Below are positions 54,084 through 62,085 of a stretch of DNA of 64,000 nucleotides, in pieces. The number at the start of each line of letters is the position of its first letter. Within the stretch, counting starts at the first letter, position 1. This stretch comes from Nucisporomicrobium flavum (lineage in GTDB: Bacteria; Actinomycetota; Actinomycetes; Mycobacteriales; Micromonosporaceae), in the NCBI RefSeq assembly GCF_016464385.1, contig NZ_JADMLH010000003.1, forward strand, positions 186,001-250,000, read 5' to 3'. A program made the translations under genes and the position numbers. The notes beneath the pieces are model-generated. The model worked only from the letters and a program-made list of their open reading frames with translations, was not told the origin of the DNA and ran no database searches.

Positions 54084-54565
54084 GGTCGGCTGCGGGCCGC
54101 CAGCAGCGCGGTTGCCAGCTCGACCGGGTGACGCGTGCTGACCACCCAGAACGGGGTGGGGTCGGCGGGGTCGTCGAGCACCACCTGTACGGCGCCCTTG
54201 ATCCAGGGGCGCTGCACCACGAAGGCGAGCGGGTGGGATCCCACGCCCAGCACCTCGCGCTTGCCGTCCGCGTCCAGCGCGACGACGTCGGCGATCACCG
54301 CCAGCGGGAGTCGCGCGTCGTCCACCTGGAATTCCGTCGCCGTGACCGCCACCGGGATGCGCCCCAGCCACCACGGCAGCAAGGCGGAGAGCGGGAGCAG
54401 GACGGCGAACGGCAGCCAGGCGCGTACGCCCCCGCCGCCCATCCAGATCTCGGCCGCCAGCAGGAATCCGACCCCGAGCGCGACCGGCCACATCCACCAC
54501 GGTGCGCGCAGCCGTTCGGCGTACGCCGCGGCCGCGACCGTGCGCGCGGAGGGCTCGGGTGTCAC
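54080..54565 (-). CDS. DUF3093 membrane protein
   Basis: A 161-residue actinobacterial protein: YAERLRAPWWMWPVALGVGF opens the family, with two transmembrane helices (about 24-43 and 48-68). The C-terminal cytosolic domain has VAVTATEFQVDDARLPL, VLGVGSHPLAFVVQRPWIKG and VVSTRHPVELATAL. Function unknown; the Rv2698-type gene sits next to dut in M. tuberculosis as here. GTG 54565 has no ribosome-binding site, but TACCCT lies seven bases upstream (leaderless). It is divergent from dut. Confidence 0.88.
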   Translation of the reverse strand: MTPEPSARTVAAAAYAERLRAPWWMWPVALGVGFLLAAEIWMGGGGVRAWLPFAVLLPLSALLPWWLGRIPVAVTATEFQVDDARLPLAVIADVVALDADGKREVLGVGSHPLAFVVQRPWIKGAVQVVLDDPADPTPFWVVSTRHPVELATALLAARSRP

Positions 54566-54572
54566 GCTGGTG

Positions 54573-54578
54573 AGGGTA
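54573..54578 (-). promoter_or_regulatory. Candidate -10 of leaderless promoter (DUF3093 gene)
   Basis: TACCCT on the minus strand, seven bases before the GTG at 54565. Confidence 0.4.
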
Positions 54579-54657
54579 CGGCGCGCCTCCGTCCGCGCTG
54601 ACGGCAGGATGGCAGGGTGAGTGCCGCCCCGATCCGCTCGACGTGAAGGACTTCCGC

Positions 54658-55152
54658 GTGGACATCCAGGTCCGACTCCTCGACCCCGGCCTGCCGCTGC
54701 CGGCGTACGCCCACCCCGGTGACGCCGGTGCCGACCTGTACGCGGCCGAGAGCGTGGAGCTGGCCCCCGGGGAGTGGAAGCTCGTGCCGACCGGTGTGGC
54801 GATCGCGCTCCCGGAGGGCCACGTCGGGCTCGTGCACCCGCGCTCGGGGCTGGCCGCCCGCCTGGGCGTGACGGTCCTCAACGCGCCCGGTACGGTCGAC
54901 GCCGGTTACCGCGGCGAGATCCTGGTGAATCTCATCAATCACGACCGGGAGAACACCGTCAAGATCTCCCGGGGTGACCGCATCGCCCAGCTGGTCGTCC
55001 AGCGGGTCGAGCGGGCCGTGTTCCGCGTCGTCGACGAGCTCGCCGGCAGCGCGCGCGGCGCGGGCGGCCACGGCTCCACCGGCGGCCACGGTGCGCTGCC
55101 GGAGCAGGGTAAGGGATCCGCGGACGCGCCGGCCGCGCCCGGAGCCCACTGA
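54658..55152 (+). CDS. dut: dUTP diphosphatase
   Basis: Hydrolyses dUTP to dUMP, preventing uracil in DNA and feeding dTMP synthesis. All five trimeric-dUTPase motifs are present: [34 protein letters not shown] (catalytic Asp), [11 protein letters not shown] and the C-terminal arm GHGSTGGHG, where His replaces the usual Phe before GSTG. A disordered 20-residue tail follows. GTG 54658 is chosen because AAGGA lies seven bases upstream and the protein then starts VDIQVRLL as in relatives; GTG 54643 is an alternative. Confidence 0.94.
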   Translation: MDIQVRLLDPGLPLPAYAHPGDAGADLYAAESVELAPGEWKLVPTGVAIALPEGHVGLVHPRSGLAARLGVTVLNAPGTVDAGYRGEILVNLINHDRENTVKISRGDRIAQLVVQRVERAVFRVVDELAGSARGAGGHGSTGGHGALPEQGKGSADAPAAPGAH

Positions 55153-55164
55153 CGGATCCCGCAG

Positions 55165-55187
55165 GCCGGGCCCGGCGACGGCCCGGC
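55165..55187 (+). terminator. Hairpin after dut
   Basis: GCCGGGCC and GGCCCGGC, 8-bp stem with a seven-base loop, 12 bp after the stop and 37 bp before the DUF3710 start. It may only attenuate. Confidence 0.4.
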
Positions 55188-55224
55188 GCAGCAGAAGCTT
55201 GACGATCGGGAAGGTGGCAAGCAG

Positions 55225-55941
55225 ATGTTCTCCCGCAAGCGCGGAGGCCCGCGGCACGTACGCCCGGACGACGCGCCCCAGTCGGCGGCCCTCGCCCAGA
55301 GCATGGGTGACCTGCCGCCGGCGCCCGAGTTCGGCCCCTGGGACGGCGCGCAGGCGCCCGAGGGGGTCCAGCGTCTCGACCTCGGCAGCCTGCTGATCCC
55401 CGCGGTCGAGGGGGTCGAGGTGCGGGTGCAGGCCAACCCGGACGGCGGGGTCGAGCAGGTCGTGCTCGTGCACGGCAACAGCGCCCTGCAGCTGGGCGCG
55501 TTCGCGGCGCCGCGTACCGAGGGGATCTGGGACGAGGTCCGCGAGGAGATCGCGACGGCGATGAAGGCCGACGGTGCGTCGCCGGTCGAGTTCGAGGGGC
55601 CGTACGGCGTCGAGCTGGCGGCACGGGTCAACACGCCCGAGGGCCCGGCCGACGTCCGTTTCGTCGGCGTGGACGGTCCGCGCTGGATGGTCCGGGCGCT
55701 GTTCCAGGGGCTCGCGGCCGCCGATCCCGGCCAGGAGGGCGTGCTCGGCGAATGCCTGCGCGGGCTGGTCGTGGTCCGGGACAACGAGGCGCGCCCGGTG
55801 CGTGAGGCCCTGCCGCTGCGGCTGCCGCGGGAGATGGCCGAGGCCGCCGAGGAGCACGTCCACGAACACGAGGACCCGACGCCGCCGGACGTGGCGCGCA
55901 ACCAGCAGATGCCGGGTACGAACGGACGCCACGCGCGCTGA
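55225..55941 (+). CDS. DUF3710 protein
   Basis: A 238-residue soluble protein of the actinobacterial DUF3710 family: MFSRKRGG at the start, RLDLGSLLIPAVEGVEVRVQ, VEQVVLVHGNSALQLGAFAAPRTEGIWDEV-type core, and GPRWMVRALFQGLAA with a conserved LRGLVVVRD before an acidic His-rich end. Function unknown; homologue Rv2696c also follows dut. ATG 55225 is preceded by a weak GGTGG. It is followed by a CRP-like palindrome. Confidence 0.9.
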   Translation: MFSRKRGGPRHVRPDDAPQSAALAQSMGDLPPAPEFGPWDGAQAPEGVQRLDLGSLLIPAVEGVEVRVQANPDGGVEQVVLVHGNSALQLGAFAAPRTEGIWDEVREEIATAMKADGASPVEFEGPYGVELAARVNTPEGPADVRFVGVDGPRWMVRALFQGLAAADPGQEGVLGECLRGLVVVRDNEARPVREALPLRLPREMAEAAEEHVHEHEDPTPPDVARNQQMPGTNGRHAR

Positions 55942-55965
55942 CCGGTGCCCGCTGGTCGAGGTGAT

Positions 55966-55989
55966 CCCCGGTGACCTAGGTCACCGGGG
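55966..55989. promoter_or_regulatory. 24-bp perfect palindrome with CRP/GlxR-type core
   Basis: A gapless palindrome centred on CCTAGG. The central 16 bases (55970-55985), GGTGACCTAGGTCACC, match the GlxR/Crp consensus TGTGANNTANNTCACA except for the outermost base on each side. It lies between DUF3710 and the OB-fold gene; it might also serve as a terminator. Confidence 0.5.
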
Positions 55990-56096
55990 TGCTTCCGGCG
56001 TACCGTGGAGTTGCGGTCCCTGCCCACACTGGGGCCGTCCGCCGGTGCCCCGCCGTCGGTTCCCCGTGGCGTGCCTACCAGAGGTGGCAGAGGGTC

Positions 56097-56474
56097 ATGA
56101 CGACCGATCAACGCACCGGCCTGCGCCGGTTCTTCGAACGGCTGACCGCCTCCGAGGAGGAGCTGGACGCCGAGGAGCTGCAACGCGACAGCGCCAAGTG
56201 CGGAGCGATGCCGGCCGGACAGTGCCGCCGCGGCCAGGTCGTCTCCGTGTCGGGGCGGCTGCGCACGGTGGCGTACACTCCCCGGACCAACCTGCCGACG
56301 CTCGAGGCGGACCTCTGGGACGGCAGTGACGTGGTCACGCTCGTCTTCCTGGGCCGGCGCTCGATCGTGGGCATCGAACCGGGACGTCAGCTCACCGCGC
56401 GCGGCCGGATCGCGATCCGGGACGACCGCAAGGTCATCTACAACCCGTACTACGAGCTGGAGGCGCCCCGGTGA
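56097..56474 (+). CDS. OB-fold nucleic-acid-binding domain protein
   Basis: A 125-residue protein. A helical start (LRRFFERLTASEEELDAEEL) is followed by an OB fold: RGQVVSVSGRLRTVAYTP, TLEADLWDGSDVVTLVFLGRR and GRQLTARGRIAIRDDRKVIYNPYYEL. It lacks partners typical of RecG/aspRS OB domains, so its ligand is unknown. Rv2694c is the syntenic homologue. The stop TGA overlaps the GTG of the next gene, so the two are translationally coupled. Confidence 0.88.
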   Translation: MTTDQRTGLRRFFERLTASEEELDAEELQRDSAKCGAMPAGQCRRGQVVSVSGRLRTVAYTPRTNLPTLEADLWDGSDVVTLVFLGRRSIVGIEPGRQLTARGRIAIRDDRKVIYNPYYELEAPR

Positions 56475-57256
56475 CACCCGGCAGCGAGCCCCGTCACGCC
56501 GCGCACGAAACGGTCGAGGAGCGGGTCGCCGAGGAGGTTGTCGAGGAACTCGATCTGCATCCGGTGCCGGAGCCGGAGGAGGCGGACGAGCCCCTGCCCT
56601 CGATGAGCGAGCAGATCTCCGAGCAGCTCGGCGGGGTACGCGGGCTCATCGAGTCGAGCGTGCCGGTGCTGGCGTTCGTGCTGCTCAACGTGCTGCTCGG
56701 GGACGCCGGGCTGGATCTGCCGAAGAAGACCGCGCTGTATTGGGCGATCGGCGGCAGCGTGGGCTCCGCGCTGGCCATCGGGGCGTACAGGCTGAGCCGC
56801 AAGCAACCGATCCGGCACGCGGTCAACGGCCTGTTCGGCATCGCGATCGGTGCGTACCTCGCGTGGCGCACCGGCGACGCGAAGAACTTCTACCTGCCGG
56901 GCATCCTGCTCACGCTGGGACAGGTGGTGGTGCTGATCGCCTCGGTCGCGGTCCGCCGCCCGATCATCGGGTACGTGTGGGGCGTGCTGGCCAACGGCGG
57001 GAAGCACGACTGGTTCGACAACCCGCGGCTGTTCCGTACGTTCCAATGGCTGACCCTGGTCTGGGCCGCGTCGCTGTTCATCCGCGCCGGCGTGCAGGGC
57101 TGGCTCTACCTCGCCGACCAGGCCAACGCGATCGGCATCGTGCGTGTGCTGATCAGCTGGCCCATCTACGCGGCGACGTTCGCCTTCACCGCCTGGGCCG
57201 TGCACCGGGTGACGTCGGCCCAGACGGACGAGAAGCAGCCGACCGAGGCGGTCTAG
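56471..57256 (+). CDS. DUF3159 membrane protein
   Basis: A 261-residue protein with an acidic N-terminal 60 residues (EERVAEEVVEELDLHPVPEP), then six transmembrane helices from about 65 to 250. Family features: QLGGVRGLIESSVPVLAFVL, GIAIGAYLAWRTGDAKNFYL-type loop and GKHDWFDNPRLFRTFQWLT. Function unknown. GTG 56471 overlaps the OB-fold gene stop by 4 bp. It is convergent with a trkA gene (4-bp overlap), as in mycobacteria. Confidence 0.9.
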   Translation: MTPGSEPRHAAHETVEERVAEEVVEELDLHPVPEPEEADEPLPSMSEQISEQLGGVRGLIESSVPVLAFVLLNVLLGDAGLDLPKKTALYWAIGGSVGSALAIGAYRLSRKQPIRHAVNGLFGIAIGAYLAWRTGDAKNFYLPGILLTLGQVVVLIASVAVRRPIIGYVWGVLANGGKHDWFDNPRLFRTFQWLTLVWAASLFIRAGVQGWLYLADQANAIGIVRVLISWPIYAATFAFTAWAVHRVTSAQTDEKQPTEAV

Positions 57257-57927
57257 CCGAGGTCGCCGGTCTTGCCGAGGACGACCGCGCGGACGGCGTC
57301 CTCGACCTCGGTCGTGCACACGAAGATCAGCTCGTCGCCCGCCTCCAGCGGGTCGTCCGGGGTGGGCACCAGCACACGCTTGCCGCGCAGCACCGCCACC
57401 AGCGCCGAGTCGCGGGGCATCGGCACCGAGCGGACCGGCTGGCCCACGTACGGCGCGTTCGCCGGCAGGGTGATCTCCACGAGGTTGGCCTCGCCCTGGC
57501 GGAACGTCATGATGCGCACCAGATCGCCGACCGTCACCGCCTCCTCGACGAGGGCCGCCATCAGCCGCGGCTTGCTCACCGAGACGTCCACGCCCCACTG
57601 CTCGGTGAAGAGCCACTCGTTCTCGGCGCGGTTCACCCGGGCCACGACCCGGTTGACGGCGAACTCGGTCTTGGCGAGCAGCGACACGACGAGGTTGGCC
57701 TTGTCGTCGCCGGTGGCGGCGATGACCACGTCGCAGCCGGCCACGTCCGCCTCCTCGAGGCTGCTGACCTCGCACGCGTCCGCCAGCACCCACTCGGCCT
57801 CCGGCACCCGTTCGGGGCGCAGCTGGCGGGGCTGGCGCTCGATCAGCATGACCTGGTGGCCGTTGCCGATCAGCTCGCTCGCGATCGAGCGGCCGACGTT
57901 GCCGGCGCCCGCGATGGCGATCCGCAT
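57253..57927 (-). CDS. trkA: TrkA-type potassium-uptake regulator (RCK), second of pair (CeoC-like)
   Basis: A 224-residue cytosolic RCK protein. RCK_N (about 1-120) starts MRIAIAGAGNVGRSIASELI with an NAD(H)-type GxGxxG, and CDVVIAATGDDKANLVVSLL. RCK_C (about 135-220) is a TrkA_C domain (EITLPANAPYVGQPVRSVPM, DELIFVCTTEVEDAV). It begins one base after the stop of the first trkA gene, so both are one unit. TrkA proteins gate potassium transporters in response to nucleotides. No TrkH/KtrB channel is in the window; the divergent KimA-like permease is the nearest candidate. Confidence 0.93.
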   Translation of the reverse strand: MRIAIAGAGNVGRSIASELIGNGHQVMLIERQPRQLRPERVPEAEWVLADACEVSSLEEADVAGCDVVIAATGDDKANLVVSLLAKTEFAVNRVVARVNRAENEWLFTEQWGVDVSVSKPRLMAALVEEAVTVGDLVRIMTFRQGEANLVEITLPANAPYVGQPVRSVPMPRDSALVAVLRGKRVLVPTPDDPLEAGDELIFVCTTEVEDAVRAVVLGKTGDLG

Positions 57928-57928
57928 G

Positions 57929-58594
57929 TCAATGACCCCCCACGCCGGTGCTCGCGGCGGCCGCGAGCACGTCGTCGACGATGTCGTCGGTGACCAGCAC
58001 GAAGACCTGGTCGCCGTCCTGGATGACGGTGGAGGGTGTGGCCAGCGAGCCGATGCCGAACCGCATGAGGTACGCCACCCGGGCCCCGGTGCCCTCCTCC
58101 AGCGTCTTGATCGTGCGGCCCACCCAGTCGCGGTGCAGCGGCGCCTCGACGATGGAGACGGCGCTGGTCGGGTCGCGGAACACCTCGACGGTGCCCTCGG
58201 GCACGAGGTGGCGCACCATCCGGTCGGCGGCCCAGCGGATCGTCGCCACGGTGGGGATGCCGAGCCGCTCGTAGACCAGTGCCCGGCGTGCGTCGTAGAT
58301 GCGGGCGACCACGCGGGAGACGCCGTACGTCTCGCGGGCCAGCCGGGCCGAGATGATGTTGGAGTTGTCGCCGCTGGAGACCGCCGCGAAGGCGTCCGCG
58401 CGCTCGATGCCGGCCTGGCGCAGCACGTCGCGGTCGAAGCCGATCCCGGTCACCGTGATCCCGCCGAATTCCGCACCGAGCCGTCGGAAGGCGTCGGAAT
58501 TCTGGTCGATGATCGCGACCGAGTGGCCGCGGGCGTCGAGTTTGTGGGCCAGCGTCGAGCCGAGCCGGCCGCAGCCCATGATCACCACGTGCAA
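57929..58594 (-). CDS. trkA: TrkA-type potassium-uptake regulator (RCK), first of pair (CeoB-like)
   Basis: A 221-residue RCK protein: HVVIMGCGRLGSTLAHKLD (GxGxxG), VAIIDQNSDAFRRL (acidic end of strand 2, NAD-type), SSGDNSNIISARLARETYGV, and a TrkA_C domain with VFVLVTDDIVDDVL. TTG 58594 is taken as start because GGGAAGG lies nine bases upstream and the protein then begins LHVVIMGCG as in relatives; internal GTGs would shorten strand 1. It is co-transcribed with the second trkA gene and divergent from the permease, with 112 bp between starts. Confidence 0.92.
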   Translation of the reverse strand: MHVVIMGCGRLGSTLAHKLDARGHSVAIIDQNSDAFRRLGAEFGGITVTGIGFDRDVLRQAGIERADAFAAVSSGDNSNIISARLARETYGVSRVVARIYDARRALVYERLGIPTVATIRWAADRMVRHLVPEGTVEVFRDPTSAVSIVEAPLHRDWVGRTIKTLEEGTGARVAYLMRFGIGSLATPSTVIQDGDQVFVLVTDDIVDDVLAAAASTGVGGH

Positions 58595-58692
58595 GGTTTC
58601 ACGCCTTCCCACTGAATGCGTACGTGCAGAGCGTGCCATGCCCGCGCGACGCATGCTGGCCGGGGCGGCCGACGGCGTGGCGGATACCGCCG

Positions 58693-58698
58693 TACGCT
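58693..58698 (+). promoter_or_regulatory. Candidate -10 of leaderless promoter (APC permease)
   Basis: TACGCT ends eight bases before GTG 58707, with CCGACG at 58669-58674 as a weak -35 at 18-base spacing. Confidence 0.4.
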
Positions 58699-58706
58699 TG
58701 GCGCTT

Positions 58707-60779
58707 GTGGCAAGTTCGACGTCCCTAGCCAAGCGCCTGCTGCTCGGCCGGCCTTTCCGGTCCGACAGGCTGCAGCACACGCTGCTGCCCAAGCGCATCG
58801 CGCTTCCCGTGTTCGCGTCGGACGCGCTCTCGAGTGTCGCGTACGCGCCCGACGAGATCCTCCTGACGCTGTCGATCGCCGGTGCGACCGCGTTCGCCAT
58901 CTCTCCCTGGATCACGCTGGCCGTGGCGGTGGTGATGATCACGGTCGTGGCGAGCTACCGGCAGAACGTGCACGCGTACCCGTCCGGGGGTGGCGACTAC
59001 GAGGTGGCGACGGTCAACCTCGGGCCCAAGTTCGGCGTGGCGGTGGCCAGCGCGCTGCTGGTCGACTACATCCTCACGGTGGCGGTGTCGGTCAGCGCCG
59101 GCGTGCAGAACCTGGGCTCGGTGGTGCCGTTCGTCGCCGAGCACAAGATCGGCATCGCGATCGCCGCGGTGGCCCTGCTCGCGTCGCTCAACCTGCGCGG
59201 GCTGCGGGAGTCCGGCACGGCGTTCGCGGTACCGACGTACGCGTTCATCATCATCGTGCTCGGCATGATCATCACTGGGATGGTCCGGGTCTTCGTGCTC
59301 GGCCAGGACCTCCGCGCCCCCAGCGCGGATCTGGTCATCGACGCCGAGGCACACCATCTGACCAGCTTCGCCTTCGTGTTCCTGCTGCTGCGGACGTTCT
59401 CCTCCGGCTGCGCGGCGCTGACCGGCGTCGAGGCCATCTCCAACGGCGTGCCCGCGTTCAAGCCGCCGAAGAGCAAGAACGCGGCCACCACGCTGCTGCT
59501 GCTCGGCGGCATCGCGATCCTGATGCTCATCGGGATCATCATGCTGGCCCGCGCGACGCATCTGCAGTTCGTCGAGGACGCGTCGCAGATCGTCGGCGGC
59601 CCGCCGGACTACGTCCAGAAGACGGTCACCACCCAGCTCGGCGAGACCGTCTTCGGCGAGGGCTCGATCCTGCTCTACCTCGTCGGCGCGGTCACCGCCC
59701 TGATCCTGTTCCTGGCCGCCAACACCGCTTTCAACGGCTTCCCGGTGCTCGGCTCCATCCTGGCCCAGGACCGCTACCTTCCGCGCCAGCTGCACACCCG
59801 CGGCGACCGGCTCGCCTTCAGCAACGGCATCATCTTCCTGGCCGTGGCCGCCGTCGTGCTCATCATGGCGTTCGACGCCGAGGTCACCCGGCTGATCCAG
59901 CTCTACATCGTCGGCGTCTTCGTGTCGTTCACGCTGTCGCAAGCCGGCATGATCAGGCACTGGAACAGGCTGCTGCGTACCCAGCGGGACCCGTTGAAGC
60001 GGCGCCAGATGTTCCGCTCGCGGGCGATCAACACCTTCGGCATGGCGATGACCGGCGCGGTCCTGATCGTCGTGCTGATCACGAAGTTCCTGCTCGGCGC
60101 GTGGATCGCCATCGCCGGCATGGTGCTGATCTACGTGCTCATGCTCGCCATCCGCAAGCACTACGTCCGGGTCGCCGAGGAGCTGCAACCCACCGAGGAA
60201 CGCCCGGTGCTGCCGTCACGGAACCACGCGGTCGTACTGGTCAGCAAGGTGCACATGCCGACCCTGCGGGCGGTCGCGTACGCGCAGGCCACCCGCCCCG
60301 ACACGCTGACCGCCGTCACGGTCAACGTGGACGACAAGGACACCCGCAAGATCCAGGCGGAGTGGGAGCGGCGGCAGATCCCGGTGTCGCTGACCGTCGT
60401 GGACTCGCCGTACCGCGAGATCACCCGGCCGATCATCGACTTCGTCAAGAGCGTGCGCCGCGGCTCGCCGCGGGACGTGGTCACGGTCTTCGTGCCCGAG
60501 TACGTCGTGGGCCGCTGGTGGGAGAACCTGCTGCACAACCAGAGCGCGCTGCGGATCAAGGGCCGGCTGCTGTTCGAGCCGGGCGTGATGGTGACCAGCG
60601 TGCCCTGGCAGCTGCGCTCCAGCCAGGACCGCGACCTCGAGCGGCTGGACCGGGACCTGAGCCGGGCACCCGCCCGCGGGCCGCGGACGCGCCGTACCGA
60701 CCTGAACTCGAAAGGTGGCACGTCGGCTGCTCCGGCGTCCACGGAGCCCGCCGCGACCGGGGCGGACGAGGCCCGATGA
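58707..60779 (+). CDS. APC-superfamily permease, KimA-like probable potassium importer
   Basis: A 690-residue transporter. About twelve helices (about 40-490) have APC features: LPVFASDALSSVAYAPDEIL, YPSGGGDYEVATVNLGP and FSSGCAALTGVEAISNGVPAF. A cytosolic C-terminal domain of about 180 residues (VVLVSKVHMPTLRAVAYAQA, DTLTAVTVNVDDKDTRKIQ) looks like a universal-stress-protein fold. This build is that of KimA, the c-di-AMP-controlled K+/H+ symporter. GTG 58707 has no ribosome-binding site but a TANNNT hexamer eight bases upstream. It is divergent from the trkA pair and overlaps the methyltransferase start. Confidence 0.88.
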   Translation: MASSTSLAKRLLLGRPFRSDRLQHTLLPKRIALPVFASDALSSVAYAPDEILLTLSIAGATAFAISPWITLAVAVVMITVVASYRQNVHAYPSGGGDYEVATVNLGPKFGVAVASALLVDYILTVAVSVSAGVQNLGSVVPFVAEHKIGIAIAAVALLASLNLRGLRESGTAFAVPTYAFIIIVLGMIITGMVRVFVLGQDLRAPSADLVIDAEAHHLTSFAFVFLLLRTFSSGCAALTGVEAISNGVPAFKPPKSKNAATTLLLLGGIAILMLIGIIMLARATHLQFVEDASQIVGGPPDYVQKTVTTQLGETVFGEGSILLYLVGAVTALILFLAANTAFNGFPVLGSILAQDRYLPRQLHTRGDRLAFSNGIIFLAVAAVVLIMAFDAEVTRLIQLYIVGVFVSFTLSQAGMIRHWNRLLRTQRDPLKRRQMFRSRAINTFGMAMTGAVLIVVLITKFLLGAWIAIAGMVLIYVLMLAIRKHYVRVAEELQPTEERPVLPSRNHAVVLVSKVHMPTLRAVAYAQATRPDTLTAVTVNVDDKDTRKIQAEWERRQIPVSLTVVDSPYREITRPIIDFVKSVRRGSPRDVVTVFVPEYVVGRWWENLLHNQSALRIKGRLLFEPGVMVTSVPWQLRSSQDRDLERLDRDLSRAPARGPRTRRTDLNSKGGTSAAPASTEPAATGADEAR

Positions 60780-62083
60780 GTTCCCCGTACGGCATCGAGG
60801 ACCTGGTCGAGGGGGACCGCGTCGAGCTCGTCGTCGGGGCGCCGGCGCACGGCGGGCACTGTGTCGCCCGGATCGGTGACGAGCACGGCCGGGTGGTGTT
60901 CGTCCGGCACGCGTTGCCGGGCGAGCGGGTCACGGCCGAGATCACCGAGCTGCACCGCGGGTACCTGCGCGCCGAGGCGGTGGCCGTCCAGCAGGCGTCG
61001 CCGGACCGGGTGACGCCGCCGTGCCCGTACGCCCGGCCCTTCGGTTGCGGCGGTTGCGACCTGCAGCACGTCGCGCCGGCCGCGCAGCTGGAGTGGAAGG
61101 CCGCGGTCGTGCGGGAGCTGCTCGGCCGCATGGGCGGCCTGAGCGCGACCCAGCTCGACGCCCTCGGGGTACGGGTGGAGCCGCTGCCCGGCGGCCCGCT
61201 GGGCTGGCGGTCGCGGATCCGGTACGCGGTCGACGCCGCCGACCGCCCCGGCCTGCTCAAGCACCGCTCCCACGAGGTCGTGCCGATCGACCGGTGCCGC
61301 ATCGCGCACCCCCGCCTGCAGGAGCTCGACGTGACCGCGCGGCGCTGGCCGGACGCGGCCGCGGTGGAGGCGGTGGCGTCCACCGGCGGCGACGTGAGCG
61401 TGCTCGCCCGGCGGGCCGGGTCAACCGTGGCCACGCGGTCCACGGGGGAGGCTGCCCCGGCGACGGGCGACTGGCTGCTGGACGAGGTGCACGGGGGCGA
61501 CCGCGCGCTGCTCGACGGTTCGGCCGAAGTGCGGGAGGTGGCCGCCGGCCGGGAATGGCACGTGCCGGCCGAAGGCTTCTGGCAGATCCACCCGGCCGCC
61601 GCGGACACCCTGGTCACCGCCGTCCTGGAGATGCTGCGGCCGGAGCCCGGCGAGGTCTCCTGGGACCTCTACGGCGGCGCGGGGCTGTTCGCCGCGGCCC
61701 TCGCCGAGCGCACCGAGGCCCGTACGACGGTGGTGGAGTCGTCCCCGGTCGGCGTGGCGGCGGCCCGTCGCAACCTCGCCACGCTGCGGCACGTCGAGGT
61801 CGTCGCGGCCAAGGTGGACGTCGCCCTGGCCCGTCGCCGGGTCGCCGGTCCCGTCGACGTGGTGGTGCTCGACCCGCCCCGCAGCGGTGCGGGGGCGAAG
61901 GTGGTGCGGGCGGTCGTGGCGGCGGGGCCCCGGGCCGTGGCGTACGTGGCCTGCGATCCGGCCGCTCTGGCCCGGGACGTGAAGACGTTCGCGGAGCTGG
62001 GGTTCCGGGTGACGGCGCTGCGGGCGTACGACTGCTTCCCGATGACGCAGCACGTGGAGTGCGTGGCGCTGCTGGAGCGCTGA
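60776..62083 (+). CDS. TRAM-domain 23S rRNA/tRNA (uracil-5-)-methyltransferase (RlmD/TrmA family)
   Basis: A 435-residue SAM-dependent m5U methyltransferase. The N-terminal TRAM domain (about 8-65) is followed by iron-sulfur cysteines in PPCPYARPFGCGGCDLQH, with a fourth in IDRCRIAHP. The Rossmann domain has VSWDLYGGAGLFAAAL (SAM), VVLDPPRSGAGAKV and the catalytic Cys in YVACDPAALARDV, ending PMTQHVECVALLER. The target (23S U747/U1939-type or tRNA U54) cannot be told. ATG 60776 overlaps the permease stop (ATGA), and the same pair is kept in M. tuberculosis (Rv2690c/Rv2689c). Confidence 0.93.
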   Translation: MSSPYGIEDLVEGDRVELVVGAPAHGGHCVARIGDEHGRVVFVRHALPGERVTAEITELHRGYLRAEAVAVQQASPDRVTPPCPYARPFGCGGCDLQHVAPAAQLEWKAAVVRELLGRMGGLSATQLDALGVRVEPLPGGPLGWRSRIRYAVDAADRPGLLKHRSHEVVPIDRCRIAHPRLQELDVTARRWPDAAAVEAVASTGGDVSVLARRAGSTVATRSTGEAAPATGDWLLDEVHGGDRALLDGSAEVREVAAGREWHVPAEGFWQIHPAAADTLVTAVLEMLRPEPGEVSWDLYGGAGLFAAALAERTEARTTVVESSPVGVAAARRNLATLRHVEVVAAKVDVALARRRVAGPVDVVVLDPPRSGAGAKVVRAVVAAGPRAVAYVACDPAALARDVKTFAELGFRVTALRAYDCFPMTQHVECVALLER

Positions 62084-62085
62084 GG

